A DNA stretch of 64,000 nt, taken from NCBI GenBank assembly GCA_963457665.1, contig OY735231.1:32741702-32805701 (forward strand), given 5' to 3'. Shown here piece by piece: positions 62,101-64,000 of the stretch. The DNA is from Thysanoteuthis rhombus. Lineage: Eukaryota; Mollusca; Cephalopoda; Oegopsida; Thysanoteuthidae. Position numbers and translations under genes: made by a program. The notes below the pieces were generated by a model, which made no database searches, was not told the DNA's origin, and was given only the letters and a program-made list of their open reading frames with translations. Every line of letters begins with the position of its first letter. Position 1 is the first letter of the stretch.

Positions 62101-64000
62101 CTTGTAGAGTCTCCAGTTTGGCAATACAGCTGTAATGAACAATAGAAAAAAACATCCGTAACGTGACGTCCAAATTGTGAATTTTTACAACGAATTGATT
62201 AGCTTTTTTGCACATGCGCACACGTACGCTCATGTGCACATGTGCACACACACACACGCTTGCCCCACACACATACTCGCCCACACACCCATACTCGCCC
62301 ATACACGCACACACACGCACACACACGCACTTAAATTGTCACCTCCCAATAACGAATACAGAGAAACCTTGAATATTCGAACGAGATGGGCGGGTAATAT
62401 TTTGATTATCAATTGTTCGGATAATTGATCTGATCATAATAAAGTAAGCTCTACTGAACACAATTACGGGACCTTGAAATCTTTTTTGTATAATCCCAAA
62501 TTCGGAAAATCGAGGTTCCTCTGTTCATGACGCTCTATCTGAAACGTCTCATAGATAGGGCTACAATAATAAGACACGATTCTTATTTTGACTTACCTTT
62601 CTGGTATTTCCTCGATAATATTTTCGGCCAAATGGAGCTTTTTGAGACGTGGAAAACAGCTGATTACCTGGAAGACATTGTCTTGGAGTTTATTGGCCGT
62701 CAAATAGAGTTCCTGTAGTTTATTGAGAGATTCATTTTGATTGGGTTGCGGGAGAAAACGCAGAAAATTTTTGGTTAGATTCAAGCATTTTAATCTGCAA
62801 ATACAAAAATAAAAGTTCGTCACGATATCTGTGATCGAAAAAAGAGTAAACAAAATCAGGTTTCAAGATTGGAAAATCAGATTTTATTCAAATGTTTTAT
62901 TGCTGGTTATTGAGAGAAACTCGACTGGGTGAGATTATTACACGTAATAAAATATCCACATATCCCGGGGCGACTTCTATCGCTAGGAAAATAGGAAAAT
63001 AGAAGATGATTGTGATATGTTAATTTTACAAATGTTGGAGGTACTCCCGTCTGGAAAATCAACATCCGAAATCCTGGGTTCGAGCATCGACTTCTGGCAT
63101 TGGTTGGATATGCTTTAGCCACGAGGCAAGCTGCATGTGGCAAGCCACGTGACTAAATCTTATCCAATATATACATGCGCACACGTACGTGCATATGCGC
63201 GTACGCACATACATATTCTCGCCCACATACACATACTCGTCCACACAAAAAATCTATAAAATCTATACTTATATACATATATGTGCATATATATGTTTGT
63301 ATATGTATATATGTATATGTATATATATGAAACAACACTTACGTACATAATGCCTAACAATTGTTAGCAAACTCAGCACGCCGACCAATTAGATTTTGAT
63401 CTCATTGTGTCACTATGTACAGAAAGGCTGATTCTCATAGAAGCAGGTATTCATATGTGCATTATTGAAACTAGGTAGCACTCAGGGAGCGCAGGGGAAG
63501 TAATTTCGTATGGATCCAAAATTCAATCACTCCTTGCGCAACCAATAGCTTACACCAGACTTCCTAGAGATTCAGATTGATAACTTTTGGAGTGACATGA
63601 ATCTTCGACCTTATAATGTGGTGTGGACGTATAACTAAGACAAAGAGAAGTTTTGAATGGATCCACCCCCAAAAATCACTTCTTCTGTAGCCAATTGCCC
63701 ATCCTTCCACAAAATCTCATTGAAATAGAGATCTTCCGGAAATATCTCGTGGAAAGACATGCACGCACTTATACAGGGTTGTATGAACAAATATCTCTGA
63801 ATCAAAAATACGATCCCCTGGATCCGCCCTAAAATTCACCCACTCCTTCCTCACTCCATTGTCCGTCCTTTCACAAAATTCCATTGAAATCCATCGAGTA
63901 CTTCGTGGACAGACAGACAAACAGACACAGAAAGACGGACTTGACTGAATATATATATATACCTCTCCAACTTCGATAACAAAGGTAAAGATAAAAGACT
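51684..64000 (-). CDS. PHLPP: PHLPP-type LRR/PP2C protein phosphatase (8 exons, 5' partial)
   Basis: Exons in transcript order: 64000-63963 (cut by window edge), 62794-62597, 62129-61967, 60424-60294, 59349-59221, 57385-57179, 54961-54724, 53198-51684. Total 2619 nt, 872 residues plus TGA, all GT-AG with matching phases. Order: leucine-rich repeats (1 to about 180), PP2C-like domain (about 205-460), a Ser/Pro-rich tail (460-872) with an acidic DDDDDD run, one PPPY motif (553-556), a nine-Pro tract and C-terminal ISYL. Signatures of PHLPP rather than other PP2Cs: GQKMGASAAVCHL, IITEDGRVNG, ECTRLLGSGYLFP, PKPHVKS. Family role: dephosphorylates the hydrophobic motif of AKT, PKC and S6K, Mn-dependent, at membranes and in cytosol. 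The N-terminal PH region should lie past the right edge. Confidence 0.93.
53290..53500. mobile_element. hAT-like MITE, same family, in PHLPP intron
   Basis: Left end CAGGGTTGCCAGATTTGACC, right end TGCCAAATTCTAGCAATCCTG. Flanks ATTAAAAC and GTTAAAAG agree at six of eight bases, a decayed 8-bp duplication. Located 92 bp beyond the acceptor of the last PHLPP exon. Confidence 0.8.
53960..54125 (+). repeat. Dispersed repeat shared with 59065-59190
   Basis: CTTTATGAATAGTAGTCCAG, CATTTCTACTAATATTAT, ATCTCACTAAATCC and CCAAGATTCCCCAG match in order CTTTATAAATAGTAGTTCAC, CATTTCTACTGACATTAT and ATCTCTCACTAAATGTC at 59.07 kb. It ends with a hAT-like CCAGGTTGAGAACCAATG. Confidence 0.6.
54724..54961 (-). 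CDS. PHLPP: PHLPP exon: PP2C domain core
   Basis: Reads KLKATGQKMGASAAVCHLRK, YWITVANVGMVRVVLSRNGQ, ALPLTHCFSVGTD and RIQKSDGIITE. Aligns with GQKLGGAAVLCHI, SANVGKCQTVLCRNGKPLPL and KAIITEDGKV of PHLPP. Acceptor TTTTTCCCCAG, donor GTTAGT, phase 0 out. Confidence 0.94.
55627..56213 (+). mobile_element. Mariner/Tc1-like element, internally deleted
   Basis: Terminal inverted repeats CAGGGTGTCTCAAAAGTGAC and (inverted) CAGAGTGTCTCAAAAGTCAC, flanked by TA on both sides (55625-55626 and 56214-56215). Length 587 bp, too short for a full transposase. An internal + frame reads LYRLRGRIRDYCADISLGTL then SDVTNAWVNHWLS, resembling the C-terminal tail of mariner-like transposases. Includes a nested 25-bp inverted repeat (56003-56091). 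Confidence 0.75.
56003..56091. repeat. 25-bp perfect inverted repeat, 39-nt spacer
   Basis: Arms 56003-56027 and 56067-56091 are exact reverse complements. Contained in the mariner-like element, close to its 3' end; possibly a nested insertion or snapback product. Confidence 0.85.
56838..56940 (+). repeat. Dispersed repeat family copy with GTTATAACGC palindromes
   Basis: Preceded by CCGTTATAACGCAGTTCGCG-TTATAACGC, then GGTTGGATGGTGGGCATGAA, AATATCAATCTAGTTCC, GCTCAGTTGTATCGTGGTTG and GCTTTCTTGGACTCCAACAC. Confidence 0.65.
57073..57151. repeat. Minisatellite, 5 x 16 bp
   Basis: Five copies of CTAACAAATACCTTTA, the last slightly short. Begins 28 nt into the intron after PHLPP exon 57385-57179; on the transcribed strand each unit contains GGTATTTGTTAG. 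Confidence 0.95.
57179..57385 (-). CDS. PHLPP: PHLPP exon: PP2C domain, FDG metal motif
   Basis: Reads LCVAILNKTKFNRTSEDALF, GIFDGGKSDEVALLLADIME and MKYAMLSAHR. Asp244 in FDG corresponds to the metal-ligand Asp of PP2C (DG in canonical enzymes, GVFDGDRN in vertebrate PHLPP). Acceptor TTTTTTTAG, donor GTAAAT. The acceptor end of this exon is duplicated 237 bp upstream in the intron. Confidence 0.93.
57372..57797. repeat. Tandem duplication (237-bp period) including an exon acceptor
   Basis: Copy A about 57372-57602, copy B about 57603-57797. Shared blocks: AGAATTGCAACACA.AGCCTA, TTATACATAATNAAATTCGT, CAGTGTGAATGCA, CTTGGTGTCAACT, TTTTTTCAAATCATTGATAC and ATACCCATAGCAAAAC. Copy A contains the true acceptor (exon start 57385); copy B has an equivalent TTTTTTTAG with exon-like start at 57622, still coding LCVAIL. 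Confidence 0.85.
57870..58015 (-). repeat. SINE-body repeat, inverted relative to 23780-23925
   Basis: Reverse complement reads GGATTAAATAAAGGGTCGGT, TGAAGAAGGTCGGAGGTGCT, GCAGCCGAAACGTTATGACT and AACAACCAAGATGAGGACTA, collinear with the 23.8-kb copy. Confidence 0.65.
58160..58452 (-). mobile_element. Non-LTR retrotransposon 3' end (RT C-terminus)
   Basis: The - strand encodes KKTGFRDIIESIRKHKWQWA, GHVARMKDNQWTSRLTTRIP, RGRQNTRWRDELDKFRKYWL and DALDRETWWILGKVYIQRLM, the standard C-terminal end of an endonuclease/reverse-transcriptase LINE (WAGHVAR...RGR..TRWRDEL), then a (GAT)n tail. 5'-truncated. Better preserved than the copy at 24785-25090. Confidence 0.85.
58600..58765 (-). mobile_element. 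Possible tRNA-derived SINE
   Basis: The - strand has CGTGAGTTTAATCCTTGGATC, a B box-like sequence, preceded by GCTGCTTACGTTGCTG. The A box is weak, so this is tentative. Confidence 0.35.
59065..59190 (+). repeat. Dispersed repeat shared with 53960-54125
   Basis: Second copy of the CTTTATRAATAGTAGT...CATTTCTACT element. It ends about 30 bp from the donor of PHLPP exon 59349-59221. Confidence 0.55.
59221..59349 (-). CDS. PHLPP: PHLPP exon: LRR to PP2C junction
   Basis: Reads HKKRVCMIDMRGQNRSLSQQ then PWQSGFSQTSGMRN with a split Lys before LCVA. The W-x-x-GF/Y-x-x-x-SG-x-(K/R)NKLCV signature opens the PP2C-like domain in PHLPPs. Acceptor TTTTTCAG, donor GTAAGA. Confidence 0.9.
59350..60293. 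other. PHLPP intron, 0.94 kb
   Basis: AT-rich, with AAAATTGTATAAAATAATTG-type short repeats at 59520-59640. No mobile element recognised. Confidence 0.6.
60294..60424 (-). CDS. PHLPP: PHLPP last LRR exon
   Basis: Reads VLEVGFNCLYDLSVTHLMDS then QVSLLDISGNPNLFVDAAEL and EGLK. LLDISGNPNL aligns with LQELDLTGNPRL of PHLPP, the final LRR before the phosphatase. Acceptor TTTTTTAG, donor GTAAGT. Confidence 0.92.
60425..61966. other. PHLPP intron, 1.5 kb
   Basis: Only a short (AC)n tract (61338-61349) seen. ORFs at 61394-61846 (+) lack any motif. Confidence 0.6.
61967..62129 (-). CDS. PHLPP: PHLPP LRR exon
   Basis: Reads CIAKLETLQELNISSNCLTH, LPPSLCSHPKLQVLRANSNM and IFSLPDFKGAPELK. Corresponds to the AKLEELEEIDLSGNKL repeats of vertebrate PHLPP. 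Acceptor CATTACAG, donor GTAATG, phase 0 out. Confidence 0.92.
62130..62596. other. PHLPP intron, 0.47 kb, with AC-rich microsatellite
   Basis: 62212-62332 is an imperfect CA/CGCACA/CCCACACA tract of alternating purine-pyrimidine character. Confidence 0.8.
62597..62794 (-). CDS. PHLPP: PHLPP LRR exon
   Basis: Reads LKCLNLTKNFLRFLPQPNQN, LQELYLTANKLQDNVFQVIS and LKKLHLAENIIEEIPE: LxxLxLxxNxL units of about 23-25 residues. Acceptor TTTGCAG, donor GTAAGT, phase 2 out. Confidence 0.92.
62795..63962. other. PHLPP intron, 1.17 kb
   Basis: Holds a candidate SINE head (63050-63110, with CCTGGGTTCGAGCATCG), an AC/AT-rich microsatellite (63170-63330) and three diverged repeats of a GGATCC..CC.AAAATTCA.CCACTCC motif (63510-63560, 63658-63760, 63820-63910), the last ending in ACAGACAGACAAACAGACAC. 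Confidence 0.65.
63170..63330. repeat. Compound AC/AT microsatellite
   Basis: Alternating TATGCGCGTACGCACATACA and ATATACATATATGTGCATATA tracts over about 160 bp. Confidence 0.85.
63963..64000 (-). CDS. PHLPP: PHLPP partial LRR exon at window edge
   Basis: The last 38 bases on the - strand read SLLSLPLLSKLER with a GTATAT donor (63962-63957); the split Arg codon AG+A joins the next exon exactly, giving SKLERLKCLNLTKNFLRFLP, a regular LRR. Short, so supported mainly by frame, donor and repeat register. Confidence 0.75.

Noticed and set aside
61832-62326. 164-codon - ORF as a single coding unit
   Set aside because: Only 61967-62129 is coding LRR; the rest reads through a CA-rich microsatellite and past the donor.
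62212-62332. Cys/Val-rich ORFs over the AC-rich tract
   Set aside because: They are translations of a microsatellite and change character abruptly at its edges.
63717-63920. 67-codon - ORF near the right edge
   Set aside because: It lies within diverged intronic GGATCC-motif repeats and does not match LRR or join PHLPP exons in phase.

Overview
This is a metazoan nuclear window with long AT-rich introns, canonical GT-AG splicing, many poly(T)/poly(A) runs, and tRNA-derived SINEs, hAT- and mariner-type remnants and non-LTR retrotransposon pieces. The proteins and repeats suggest a lophotrochozoan, probably a mollusc. A cephalopod is possible from the intron lengths and AC/AT microsatellites, but I cannot prove it from the sequence alone.

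Two convergent genes account for all the confident coding sequence. On the + strand, about 8.7-39.05 kb, is a WWP1/WWP2-type NEDD4-family HECT E3 ubiquitin ligase. I reconstructed 18 coding exons by joining phases across GT-AG introns. They read 913 residues without a frame break: C2, a Ser/Pro/Ala/Gln-rich linker, four WW domains and a complete HECT domain with the catalytic cysteine 32 residues from the C terminus. Only the extreme N terminus is missing. A long 3' UTR follows, probably ending near 43.9 kb. On the - strand, 64.0 down to 51.68 kb, is the C-terminal 872 residues of a PHLPP-type phosphatase: leucine-rich repeats, a PP2C-like domain and a long low-complexity tail. It has eight exons, the first cut by the right edge, with all phases consistent. 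Its N terminus (RA-like/PH region and more LRRs) would lie to the right.

Region by region: 1-8.68 kb is intron or upstream DNA with repeats. 8.68-39.05 kb is the ligase, with introns holding a perfect 4 x 68-bp tandem repeat, hAT-like MITEs, SINEs, a LINE 3' end and a 5S-rRNA-like segment. 39.05-43.9 kb is 3' UTR. 43.9-51.4 kb is intergenic DNA with a decayed reverse transcriptase, a 256-bp MITE and SINEs. 51.4-64 kb is PHLPP, with introns holding a mariner-like element, a LINE end, a duplicated splice-acceptor/exon fragment and microsatellites.

WWP1 in vertebrates restrains PTEN and so raises AKT signalling; PHLPP dephosphorylates AKT. The PHLPP tail here carries one PPxY motif, the ligand class of WW domains. 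A ligase-substrate link between the neighbours is therefore testable but unproven. I found no convincing wholly new gene system. The more unusual items are the 31-bp perfect hairpin in the PHLPP 3' UTR, the duplicated PP2C-exon acceptor, the NAGNAG acceptor between WW3 and WW4, and changed acidic positions in the phosphatase.
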